Positions 48,563 to 56,588 of a stretch of 64,000 nt of DNA are shown here, piece by piece. Every line of letters begins with the position of its first letter. Within the stretch, counting starts at the first letter, position 1. The stretch lies in the NCBI GenBank assembly GCA_945878725.1, contig CAMCTY010000006.1:40780-104779 (forward strand), written 5' to 3'. The position numbers and the translations under genes are program-made. Source of the DNA: Bifidobacterium breve. Lineage in GTDB: Bacteria > Actinomycetota > Acidimicrobiia > Acidimicrobiales > Acidimicrobilacustridaceae. The notes under the pieces are model-generated. The model ran no database searches, was not told the DNA's origin, and saw only the letters and a program-made list of their open reading frames with translations.

Positions 48563-48568
48563 TACGCT
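48563..48568 (+). promoter_or_regulatory. -10 box for tRNA-Pro
   Basis: TACGCT ends 8 bp before the first base of the tRNA. No clear -35 box. Confidence 0.4.
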
Positions 48569-48576
48569 TATCCCGC

Positions 48577-48653
48577 CGGGGAATGGCGCAGCTTGGTAGC
48601 GCGCCTGCTTTGGGAGCAGGAGGCCGGGAGTTCGAATCTCCCTTCCCCGACCA
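48577..48653 (+). tRNA. tRNA-Pro (anticodon TGG)
   Basis: 77 nt including an encoded CCA. Acceptor CGGGGAA/TTCCCCG, anticodon stem CCTGC/GCAGG with loop TTTGGGA (anticodon TGG), T arm GGGAG/CTCCC. The 5' CGGGG start is typical of tRNA-Pro. Confidence 0.97.
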
Positions 48654-48672
48654 GGCAATGTTGAGAGGTGAC

Positions 48673-49950
48673 ATGGATTCACCAGTGGAAACCGTAAAAG
48701 ATTCGGCGGAAAAGCCAGTGAGCACCCCGGCGAGCATCGGACACTACGTCCGGTGGATCGCCGCGGTTTTCTCTGCCACCGCCGGCGCCGTGCATCTCGG
48801 CTACGCACCTCATCATCTTGAGGAGGACTGGGCCCACGGCTGGTTCTTTATCGGCGTTGGCGCAGCTCAGGTTGCGTTCGCGATGCTCTTCGTCAATCGG
48901 CCCCGGCGGTGGGTCTGGGCATCAGCGATCGCCCTGAACCTCGGCGTCGTGGCCACCTGGGTCCTCACGCGAACCATTGGATTGCCAGTTGGCCCAGAGG
49001 CATTGCGTTCCGAGTCTGTTTCAACACCCGATGTCGTCTGCATGACTCTCGGTCTTGGAATCATTGCCCTGGGCTCCCTAGCCCTGCTGGCACCTGGCGT
49101 TCTCGACCGTCCAGTGCGTGACCGTTTGGGCACCGGCGCCGTAACCGGACTTGTCTCGGTCATGGCCATCCTCACCGGTGCCGTCATGCTCACGCCGAAC
49201 TACACCTCCACCCATACGTCCACTCACGTTGACTCCGGTCAAGGACACGCCGACAGCTCCGCCCTTACAGGCACGACCGCATGCGAGCTTTCCGGTCCGG
49301 CGGCGTCACCCGGACAGGTAGCACTCGATGCCGAGGGTCACAGCAACCGCGGCCCGACCGAACAGGTAGCACTCAGCCAAGCCGAGCGCGTCGAATTGGC
49401 GGCGCAACAAGTCCTCGCCCGCGAGGCAGTTGATCGATACCCGACGGTCGCCGACGCTGAAGCTGCGGGCTTCAAAAAGTCCGTTGGATTCGTCCCCTGC
49501 ATCGGATCCCATTACACGAATCCGAAATATGTGCCCTCGTTCAATCCCGCGTATCCGTCGGAGTTGCTCTACGACGGCACTGCCCCGGATTCGAAGATCG
49601 TCGGTCTGAGTTACCTCGTCTGGAGTCCTGGCGGCGCACCAACGGGGTTCGCGGGTGAGAACGATCGCTGGCACCAACACAACAGCAACGGCGGCCTGTG
49701 CATCAAGGGCGGCCTTGTTGTCGGCGGCGAGGCAGTGTCCGACGAGGAGTGTCGTGCTCGTGGCGGACGTAAGAGCGCGATGGATTCGATTTGGATGCTC
49801 CACAACTGGGTCGTTCCCGGTTGGGAATGCTCATGGGGAACATTCGCTGGCGAGTGCCCCGAACTCGGCGGACGTACCGGCGGCTCAGCATGGGACCCGC
49901 CCGAACCTGGATCCTCAGGTGCGAGCCTCGACGGACTCGCCTCGAAGTGA
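48673..49950 (+). CDS. Membrane protein with His/Cys-rich extracytoplasmic domain, function unknown
   Basis: 425 aa. Residues about 18-165 hold five predicted membrane helices; then a His-rich linker (TSTHTSTHVDSGQGH) and a roughly 200-residue outer domain. That domain begins with a helix (LAAQQVLAREAVDRYPTVADAEAAGF), then GSHYTNPKYV, LLYDGTAPDSKIVGLSYLVW, DRWHQHNSNGGLC and WMLHNWVVPGWECSWG with several His and Cys. I do not recognise a named family. The His/Cys spacing suggests a metal-binding, possibly disulfide-containing domain. ATG 48673 has GAGAGG 4 bases before it and lies 19 bp behind tRNA-Pro, so it may be co-transcribed with the tRNA. Confidence 0.75.
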   Translation: MDSPVETVKDSAEKPVSTPASIGHYVRWIAAVFSATAGAVHLGYAPHHLEEDWAHGWFFIGVGAAQVAFAMLFVNRPRRWVWASAIALNLGVVATWVLTRTIGLPVGPEALRSESVSTPDVVCMTLGLGIIALGSLALLAPGVLDRPVRDRLGTGAVTGLVSVMAILTGAVMLTPNYTSTHTSTHVDSGQGHADSSALTGTTACELSGPAASPGQVALDAEGHSNRGPTEQVALSQAERVELAAQQVLAREAVDRYPTVADAEAAGFKKSVGFVPCIGSHYTNPKYVPSFNPAYPSELLYDGTAPDSKIVGLSYLVWSPGGAPTGFAGENDRWHQHNSNGGLCIKGGLVVGGEAVSDEECRARGGRKSAMDSIWMLHNWVVPGWECSWGTFAGECPELGGRTGGSAWDPPEPGSSGASLDGLASK

Positions 49951-49992
49951 TTGGCGCTGTAGTCGTGCCGAAGCGATAACCTGTCCACTTCT

Positions 49993-50066
49993 GCGGGTGT
50001 AGCTCAATGGTAGAGCACCGTCCTTCCAAGTCGGCTACGAGGTTTCGATTACCTTCACCCGCTCCA
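49993..50066 (+). tRNA. tRNA-Gly (anticodon TCC), slightly divergent
   Basis: 74 nt including CCA. Acceptor GCGGGTG/CACCCGC, D arm GCTC/GAGC, anticodon loop CTTCCAA (TCC), T arm GAGGT/ACCTT with loop TTCGATT. The anticodon stem CCGTC/GTCGG contains a T-T mismatch at positions 30-40 and the T stem has a G-T pair, so it is weaker than usual. TAACCT at 49977-49982 is a possible -10 box. Confidence 0.88.
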
Positions 50067-50071
50067 CAGAA

Positions 50072-50099
50072 ACAACGGACTCCTTCGGGAGTCCGTTGT
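50072..50099. terminator. Strong hairpin between tRNA-Gly and molybdopterin oxidoreductase gene
   Basis: Perfect 12-bp stem (ACAACGGACTCC 50072-50083 with its complement 50088-50099) and a TTCG tetraloop, but no T tract after it. It begins 6 bp past the tRNA and can serve both strands as terminator or processing stem. Confidence 0.75.
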
Positions 50100-50143
50100 C
50101 GCGTAGTGGGCCCGCAGAAGATTGCACCCGTGCGCAACCGGCT

Positions 50144-52237
50144 TCAGTCGTCCGCTCTCTCCACCGACACGCGCAAACCCGACTGAAGGACCATTCCCGT
50201 AAGCGGGTCGATACCGCTGTCGGCACTCGTCAATCGACTCACATCGGGCGTCGACCATCCGTGTGGCATCCCGATCGATCCCGAGTGCATATTCGCGTCG
50301 ACGGCCACCCGGCCCGTCGTGATTCCGAAATCGGACTCGACCTTCGCGTGATCGCCATTGGCGATGCCTCTCTCCTGCGCGTCGTGGGGAGACATGACGA
50401 TCGCCGGGGTTTCGGTCCTTCCCCCGGGAGCAGCGACGTCGCGCAATTGCGAGTTCATCGTCCGCATCCGGCGCTGCGGAAGCAGCAGTAACCGATCGAA
50501 CTTCAACTCGGCCGATCGATCAGACCCCGGTGGGATCGGGCTATCAGCGAGCAGTTGGTCGCACTGCGCAAGTAGATCGCTCGGAGCGACACGCCACTTG
50601 CCATCGGGCAGCACCCGCTCCGTCACCCAGCCGTACACCGCCCCGGACTCAACGACAGCACTCGAGGCAGACATCACTGTGGCGACATCGCTCCGACTCT
50701 TCGCAAGGATCGGCCCAAAGAGCAATTCGTCAGTCGCGTTCTCGGAAGTGAATCCACGTGGCAGGACACCAAGAGCGAGCCGCTCCCCCAGCTCTGCGAA
50801 TACCTTCCAGACCGTTCGACGATCCGCGACCGGGTCGACGACCGCCGGCGTGTACTGAGCTGCCACCGCAAGTTGGTACGAGTCGAGAAGCCACGTGAGA
50901 TCGCCTCGCTCGAGTTGACCTGCGACGGGAAGTACGTGCGTCGCTAGTCGCGTTGTCTCTGTTTCGACGACATCGAGCACGACCAACGCATCGAGTGTCA
51001 AAAGTGCCGCCTCCGTCCTCTCTCTATCCGGAAGTGCCGTCACCGGATTACCTCCGACGACGAATAACACGCGGATGTTTCCGGACTCGATCTCGGAGAC
51101 AAGACCCGAGCACGGATACTCACCGAAGCGTCGGGGAAGTTCCGGACGGCTCACTGGCCCTCGCTCGGCCACGCCATCCGAGGGTTGCCAATCACGCGAG
51201 TCGAGCTGCATCAGGTATCCAGGGTTGAACCACATGCCGCCGGGTTTGTCATAGGAATCGGTGACGATATGCAATGCCCAAATCAGCCACTCCGTGACAT
51301 TCGCCGCCGCGTTCATCGAACTACCCGTACCCGAGAGCACAGAGACGCGTCCTGCACTGCGCACATCGTTTAGGAGTTCCGAGAGTTGCGATTCGGATAG
51401 GCCAGTGTGATCGGCGGCAAATGACAACGTGAACCGATCAACTGCAGATACCAGTTCGTCGATTCCGTCCGCCCGAGCCCGCACCTCCTCGATCTGAACG
51501 TCGTTGAGCAACGCTCGCACCACGAATCCGAGCAACGTCGCGTCGGAACCAGGCTGCACTGCGAGATGGACGTCGGCGAGTGCAGCCGTTTCCGTTCGAC
51601 GAGGATCAATGACGACTATCCGACCGCCTCCATTCTGAAAGTCACGTAGACGCCGAACTGGATCGGGAATCGCATTTGAGTGACCGTGCGAAACGACCGG
51701 GTTTGAACCGACGAGGATCAAAAGCTTCGAATGCTCGTGGTCCCAAATTGGGGTGAGTCCCGACCAACCACCAACGAGTTCGGCCACAAGCGGCTTGCAC
51801 GGGGTGTCAATAGTCGTGGCGGTGTATTTCTGGATCGATCCGGCCTGCGTGAGAAATCTCTCCGCCGCTCGTCTTCCATTCGTGTCGAATGCCGAACCAG
51901 ACGCGAGGTACATCCCTATCCCGTCTGGACCCGACTCTCCGATGACCGACTGCACGAACTCGGCGATGTCGTCAAGCGATTCATCCCACGAGATCGGCGC
52001 CATCAATCGCATTCCCGATTTCTGATCCACCCGCGACGCGGCCTGCGGATGATTGAGGCGGAGCGGATGATGATGCATCACCCCGAGCGCGCGTCCCTTC
52101 GGGCACGTGTAGCCGCGCGACAAAGGATGCGACTCGTCACCGCGTATCCGAACGACTTGGCCATCGTCGACAGTCGCGACAATTCCACACATCGCATTGC
52201 AGATACGGCAGAAAGAAACAATGTCCGATTCGGTCAC
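50144..52237 (-). CDS. Molybdopterin-dependent oxidoreductase (formate dehydrogenase-like, DMSO reductase family)
   Basis: 697 aa. N-terminal [4Fe-4S] ligands C10, C13, C17 and C45 (FCRICNAMCG, YTCPKG). Bis-MGD domains follow: LILVGSNPVVSH, VIDPRRTETAALADVHLAVQPGSDATLLG, VVGGNPVTALPDRERTEAALLTLDALVVLDVVETETTRLATHVLPV, and the C-terminal MSPHDAQERGIANGDHAKVES. C147 in DTPCKPLV is at the place of the Mo-coordinating Sec/Cys of formate dehydrogenase FdhF, so Cys-ligated Mo or W is likely. No signal peptide and no partner Fe-S or membrane subunit. It overlaps the membrane protein gene upstream by 4 bases. Substrate unknown. Confidence 0.85.
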   Translation of the reverse strand: MTESDIVSFCRICNAMCGIVATVDDGQVVRIRGDESHPLSRGYTCPKGRALGVMHHHPLRLNHPQAASRVDQKSGMRLMAPISWDESLDDIAEFVQSVIGESGPDGIGMYLASGSAFDTNGRRAAERFLTQAGSIQKYTATTIDTPCKPLVAELVGGWSGLTPIWDHEHSKLLILVGSNPVVSHGHSNAIPDPVRRLRDFQNGGGRIVVIDPRRTETAALADVHLAVQPGSDATLLGFVVRALLNDVQIEEVRARADGIDELVSAVDRFTLSFAADHTGLSESQLSELLNDVRSAGRVSVLSGTGSSMNAAANVTEWLIWALHIVTDSYDKPGGMWFNPGYLMQLDSRDWQPSDGVAERGPVSRPELPRRFGEYPCSGLVSEIESGNIRVLFVVGGNPVTALPDRERTEAALLTLDALVVLDVVETETTRLATHVLPVAGQLERGDLTWLLDSYQLAVAAQYTPAVVDPVADRRTVWKVFAELGERLALGVLPRGFTSENATDELLFGPILAKSRSDVATVMSASSAVVESGAVYGWVTERVLPDGKWRVAPSDLLAQCDQLLADSPIPPGSDRSAELKFDRLLLLPQRRMRTMNSQLRDVAAPGGRTETPAIVMSPHDAQERGIANGDHAKVESDFGITTGRVAVDANMHSGSIGMPHGWSTPDVSRLTSADSGIDPLTGMVLQSGLRVSVERADD

Positions 52238-53862
52238 GGTCGATCCCAGATCAACACGACAATCATTATGTTGCCGGCGCCGGCAATCCTCCGGGCCGGA
52301 AAGATGGGCTCCCCCTCATCAACGACATAGACATTCGGAATTGCGTCTTGCTCAGCCTGATACGACGGTCCGGCGGAGAATCCAGTGAATCCGATGAATG
52401 TCGGAGGCTCGGCGCCGCTGCACGAGTCGATGGCTTCCGCAATCAAGATCGCATCGACCCACTCAACGGTGTCCTGCACATCGACAACCGGCCGCTCGGG
52501 CAACTCGGCGCAGTTGTCGCGGATCTGACGAACAAGTTCCTTGCTGTCTGCGTCGCTGTACTGCGAGACGAGCGAATTCGTCGGAAGGCCGAACGTTGAC
52601 ATCAAACCGAAGGTCAACGCTGCGCCGACAAGCACAACGCCGCCGACGACGTGCACACTCGGGCGGGAACCGATCTCCCGGCGATGAGCGACTACCGCTC
52701 CGAGGTTGATGATCCCGCCGAGCCACACGAGCGGCCCGAGAGCGATAACCGGAAACAGCAGATACGGCAGAAACGCCGAACTGCTTAGCGACAGTGCCAA
52801 ACCGGTGACGACTAGCCCCGCGAATCCGATGGCTACGCACGCCGCCGGGAACGGTCGTGATCTCCACGATCTCATGGCGAGCACGCCGAGACCGAAACCC
52901 ATCGCGGCGATGACGGCCTGTACGAAGGTGACCGGCTCATTCGGCAGAAAGGGACTGGCGGGACCGAAATGGAGCCCTTGGCTGCCCGGGCTGAGCGAAA
53001 GGATGTGGACGATCCCGCCCATCAGCCCGCCGATACCAAAATCGCCTACCGGAGCATTCCCACTCGGCCCGGCGACGATGTACCAGAGGTTGTGCTTGCC
53101 GAACAACAGGTCATACATCGGCAATGCCCACAGAACCACTGCGGCCGCCGCACTCAAGAGCACACTCGACCGGAAGGTGTGTTCGGTCCGTCGCTTCCAC
53201 ATGAGCGCCGCAGCAACACCGAAAGCGATAACCACGATTGGACCCGCTCCGACATGCGTCTGCGCCGCCATCGATCCGGTAGCGACAAGCGCGATCATCC
53301 AGCGCAACGATCCACCCGAAGCCAGAGCGATGAGCGCGGTTGACGCAAGCAAGACCCACGACATCGCAACGATCGGATTCCAGGGCTCGCGGAAATAGCC
53401 CACGTCGAACTGGAACAACCACGTCGAGAGAACCAGGCAGCCCGCGAGCCAAGTGACGGTGCCCAGCCGGGCCCGCAGCACGAACAGCAACACGCTCGTT
53501 GCAATCAATGCCAGCGTCACCGCTGCTATCTGGTGCTGAGCGAGTCCGCCGCCCGGCAGGATCCGGAACAACGAGTCCCATAGGAAAGGCGCCGGGCCCG
53601 GATGACGCCAGCCCTCACGCGAGTACAAACCGACCCATTGCTCGCCGCGCAGAAACGCACGGGTACCGAGTTCGAGCGCGGCATAGTCACAGCAGGGAAT
53701 AGACCGATCACCCAACGAACCAAACTGCCGAATGAGCAGAACGAGTATCGGCCCTATGACGGCAATGGCCCCAAGACCCGTTATGACGTTCTCACGAATC
53801 CCGGGCCGAGTAACCGAGTGCTCGACGGATGATCCCGTTGAGCTCGGCGCGGCAGAAGTCAC
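52234..53862 (-). CDS. Polytopic membrane protein, possible GT-C-type glycosyltransferase
   Basis: 542 aa with about 11-12 hydrophobic helices. After the first helix (VITGLGAIAVIGPILVLLI) an outer loop carries CCDYAALELGTRAFLRGEQWVGLYSREGWRHPGP with Asp and Glu spaced as in the metal site of GT-C glycosyltransferases; the C-terminal 110 residues are a soluble outer domain. I infer but cannot prove a lipid-linked sugar transferase. Start uncertain: GTG 53862 is chosen with GAGAAT 6 bases upstream; ATG 53904 is possible but overlaps the divergent promoter. Its stop overlaps the molybdopterin gene (4 bases), so the two are co-translated. Confidence 0.65.
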   Translation of the reverse strand: MTSAAPSSTGSSVEHSVTRPGIRENVITGLGAIAVIGPILVLLIRQFGSLGDRSIPCCDYAALELGTRAFLRGEQWVGLYSREGWRHPGPAPFLWDSLFRILPGGGLAQHQIAAVTLALIATSVLLFVLRARLGTVTWLAGCLVLSTWLFQFDVGYFREPWNPIVAMSWVLLASTALIALASGGSLRWMIALVATGSMAAQTHVGAGPIVVIAFGVAAALMWKRRTEHTFRSSVLLSAAAAVVLWALPMYDLLFGKHNLWYIVAGPSGNAPVGDFGIGGLMGGIVHILSLSPGSQGLHFGPASPFLPNEPVTFVQAVIAAMGFGLGVLAMRSWRSRPFPAACVAIGFAGLVVTGLALSLSSSAFLPYLLFPVIALGPLVWLGGIINLGAVVAHRREIGSRPSVHVVGGVVLVGAALTFGLMSTFGLPTNSLVSQYSDADSKELVRQIRDNCAELPERPVVDVQDTVEWVDAILIAEAIDSCSGAEPPTFIGFTGFSAGPSYQAEQDAIPNVYVVDEGEPIFPARRIAGAGNIMIVVLIWDRP

Positions 53863-53907
53863 AGCGAGATTCTCGCATGGACAGTCGGCAACTCTCGTCA
53901 CCATCAC

Positions 53908-53913
53908 TAGTCT
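53908..53913 (+). promoter_or_regulatory. -10 box for the MBL-Rieske gene (leaderless type)
   Basis: TAGTCT on the plus strand, 7 bases before ATG 53921, deciding this start over the longer upstream frame. Confidence 0.5.
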
Positions 53914-53920
53914 CAGTCCC

Positions 53921-55486
53921 ATGAAGGCGACCTCCATCGGCCACGCGGGCATGCTCATCGAGACCACCGACGGCTCGATCGTCTGCGATCCGTGGTTCCT
54001 ACCCGCCTTCCGCGGTTCGTGGTGCGTGTTTCCCAGGAACGACCAACTCTCCTCGGATCTCATGGCTCGGATCGAGAATCCTGACTATCTCTACATCTCG
54101 CATATCCACGGAGATCATCTCGACGAACTGTGGTTGCCTGATCACATCAACCGTGACGCAACGGTCCTCGTTCCCGGGTTCCCAACCGATGAACTCGAGC
54201 GACGGTTGCGCGCGCTGGGCTTTGCCAATGTCATCCGCACGGTTGACGGCGAAGAGATTGCGTTGAACGGCAATCTTCGGATCGCAATCCACTGCGAAAC
54301 CAGCATCACCGATGGCCCGGGCGGCGATTCGGCCATTGTTGTCTCCGACGGAATCTCCCGACTCGTCAATCAGAACGATTGCCGCACCACCGATCTCGGA
54401 GCGCTTCGCTCACACGGGCCGATTGATCTCCACTGGATCCAGTACAGCGGCGCGATCTGGTATCCGATGGTCTACGACGAAACGCCGCAAGCAATGCGTG
54501 AGCTGGTTGACGCAAAGGTTGAAAGTCAGTTCACGAGAGCCATGCGCTACGTCGAGGCGCTCGACGCGCGCTGCGTCGTTCCCAGTGCCGGTCCCCCGGC
54601 ATTCCTCGACCCCGATCTGTTCCATCTCAACATGATCACCGGCGACGAGCTCAGCATCTTTCCCGACCAGCGAAGTTTCATGACTCTGCTCGAGGCCTCC
54701 AACCGCGAGGGCATTCTCGCCATCCCCGGAACCGAGATCGAGCTTCGTACCGACGGCTACAGCGTCACCCATCCGATCGACGATGACTCCGTTGCTCGCA
54801 TCTTCAACGAGAAGCTTGAGTATCTGCGCACCTATCAAGCCGACTGGTTGCCATGGATCCAAGAACTCAAGACGACGTGGGCTGAGCCCACCGACGATCT
54901 GGTCGCCACTCTCGCCGCTTGGTGGGAGCCACTCCTTGCGATGGCCCCAACGCTGCGAAAGGGCATCGACGACATCTGCGTCGTTCATGCCGGCGATCTC
55001 GCCATCGCGATCGACTTCCGTAACGGCACCGTCCGCGAATGGGCGAATGAGACCCACGGTTTCAGTTTCCACATCGATCGACGTCTCGTCGAAACCGTTG
55101 TCGCCGAACACGCCGTCGACTGGAGCAACTCGTTGTTCCTCTCCTGTCGCTTCACTGCGTGGCGATCGGGCCCGTACAACGAGTTCGTTTACAACTTCTT
55201 CAAGTCGCTTTCCGACGAGCGGATGCGTCGCACCGAAGCTGAGGCTCTCCGCAAACTTGATCCCGATCGCGGCGGTATCGCTGGCGAGGAAATCCGTATC
55301 GGCGACTACATCGTCGAGCGCACCTGTCCTCATCGTCGTGCCGATCTCAGCGTGTTCGGCGAGATCGATGGCGACAATCTTGTGTGCACCTTGCACGGAT
55401 GGCGCTTCAATCTCGAAACCGGCAAGTGCGTGAATGCCGACGAGCAGGTTTTGCGAGTCCGTCGTGCCGAATCGACCGAGGTCTGA
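53921..55486 (+). CDS. MBL-fold / Rieske [2Fe-2S] fusion protein, CMAH-like with reversed domain order
   Basis: 521 aa. Residues 1-250: UlaG/CMAH-type metallo-beta-lactamase fold, starting with the conserved IGHAGMLIETTDGSIVCDPWF and carrying a complete H61-x-H63-x-D65-H66. Residues about 250-450 are helical with no recognised domain. Residues 465-510 are a Rieske domain with C469-x-H471 and C489-x2-H492 (CPHRRADL, CTLHGW). CMP-Neu5Ac hydroxylase has the same two parts but Rieske first. A redox role on a sugar nucleotide or similar substrate is inference; no sialic acid genes are visible. It stands divergent from the membrane/molybdopterin pair and ends one base before the convergent acyltransferase. 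Confidence 0.82.
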   Translation: MKATSIGHAGMLIETTDGSIVCDPWFLPAFRGSWCVFPRNDQLSSDLMARIENPDYLYISHIHGDHLDELWLPDHINRDATVLVPGFPTDELERRLRALGFANVIRTVDGEEIALNGNLRIAIHCETSITDGPGGDSAIVVSDGISRLVNQNDCRTTDLGALRSHGPIDLHWIQYSGAIWYPMVYDETPQAMRELVDAKVESQFTRAMRYVEALDARCVVPSAGPPAFLDPDLFHLNMITGDELSIFPDQRSFMTLLEASNREGILAIPGTEIELRTDGYSVTHPIDDDSVARIFNEKLEYLRTYQADWLPWIQELKTTWAEPTDDLVATLAAWWEPLLAMAPTLRKGIDDICVVHAGDLAIAIDFRNGTVREWANETHGFSFHIDRRLVETVVAEHAVDWSNSLFLSCRFTAWRSGPYNEFVYNFFKSLSDERMRRTEAEALRKLDPDRGGIAGEEIRIGDYIVERTCPHRRADLSVFGEIDGDNLVCTLHGWRFNLETGKCVNADEQVLRVRRAESTEV

Positions 55487-56464
55487 TCAGCGGGCGAGCA
55501 ACCGCTCCCCGATCAGGCGGTCGAGTCGCAGCCACTGCGTATCGAGCCACTCCGCGAATGAATCACCCTCGGGGATCGACGCCCGCTTTACCGATTCGAT
55601 CACCACGACAGCGTCAGGCTCGGCGAAAGTCAGCCGGCGAAAGATTCCTTTGAAGGTGTCGAGTCCCTCGAACCCCACGTGCCACATCAGCACGACATCG
55701 GCATCGGGTACCGCGTCAAGCAACGCTGCCGCCCCAGCCGCCTTCGGCGGAAGGAGATGCGACAGACCGGAGAGTCGCTCAGCACGTTCTGGAGACCGCT
55801 CGCGGATCTTCTTGAGAGCACGCAGACGCTTCGCATCATTCGCACGCGTTCCCTCGGGAAAGATCACGGCAACATCGCGGCTGGTCATGTCTTCCGCCAT
55901 CGCCACGATCCCATCGATTTCACGTTGGGTTGCTACTGACGAGCGATCGACGAAGTAGTTCGGCACTCGACGGCCGACAACGTCGAGACACGGGTCGTAC
56001 GACAGTTCCTTCTTCATCACATATCGCGGATCACGATCGGCGAGAGAGCCGAAGATCCATGCGCTCACCAGCGCGTCGGCGAGGCTGGCGTGACGACCAA
56101 AGGCGACAAGCGGACCGGCCGGAATCGAATCTGTTCCTTCAACCTGAACACGCAAGCCACACGTGAGGCGGAGCGAGCCAATCAGACGAGCCGCCCACCA
56201 ACGCTGCAACGCGTAATGCGCCGAGTGCCTCTTCCCTTGACCAACCAGCCACAGCCCGAATGCGGCCAACACTCCGAACGTCTCGAGCCATGTCCAACAC
56301 AAAGCGAAGCCGAGGAGACGAACAGTCGGGAGTCGACGCCGACCCCGGACGAGATCAAGAAGCGCACTCACCACTAGCCAGACCGGAATGGCCACAAGGA
56401 GAAGCACGGCGCCAAGAAGAACACCGGTAATCGTGATCGGCCGTCGGACCCATTTCCTTCGCAC
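55487..56464 (-). CDS. PlsC-type 1-acyl-glycerol-phosphate acyltransferase family protein
   Basis: 325 aa. Two N-terminal membrane helices (ITITGVLLGAVLLLVAIPVWLVV and a second), then PlsC domain with the H-x4-D motif in GRHASLADAL, RYVMKKELSYDP and FPEGTRANDAKR. Acyltransferases of this family acylate lysophosphatidic acid or other lipid acceptors. About 60 residues at the end (WHVGFEGLDTFKGIF...) match longer actinobacterial members. The frame is open to 56710, but GTG 56464 with TAGTGT exactly 7 bases upstream is the best start and avoids overlap with the divergent dioxygenase gene. Confidence 0.82.
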   Translation of the reverse strand: MRRKWVRRPITITGVLLGAVLLLVAIPVWLVVSALLDLVRGRRRLPTVRLLGFALCWTWLETFGVLAAFGLWLVGQGKRHSAHYALQRWWAARLIGSLRLTCGLRVQVEGTDSIPAGPLVAFGRHASLADALVSAWIFGSLADRDPRYVMKKELSYDPCLDVVGRRVPNYFVDRSSVATQREIDGIVAMAEDMTSRDVAVIFPEGTRANDAKRLRALKKIRERSPERAERLSGLSHLLPPKAAGAAALLDAVPDADVVLMWHVGFEGLDTFKGIFRRLTFAEPDAVVVIESVKRASIPEGDSFAEWLDTQWLRLDRLIGERLLAR

Positions 56465-56471
56465 AAAGCGC

Positions 56472-56477
56472 ACACTA
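56472..56477 (-). promoter_or_regulatory. -10 box for the PlsC-type gene (leaderless type)
   Basis: TAGTGT on the minus strand, 7 bases before GTG 56464. Confidence 0.5.
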
Positions 56478-56588
56478 CCGACATGCGTGCGTGCGGGTCG
56501 GAACACGGTCGGCCACAGATGCCATGCACACCTGCGCGCCCCCGTGTACGGTCCAAAGGCGTCGTATGACTCATTCGGGGGGAAACGC

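Noticed and set aside
48583..48672. Longer start of the His/Cys membrane protein inside tRNA-Pro
   Set aside because: Codons come from the tRNA itself; ATG 48673 has its own ribosome site.
54410..55396. 328-codon minus-strand open frame opposite the MBL-Rieske gene
   Set aside because: Shadow frame of a strongly supported plus-strand gene, without motifs.
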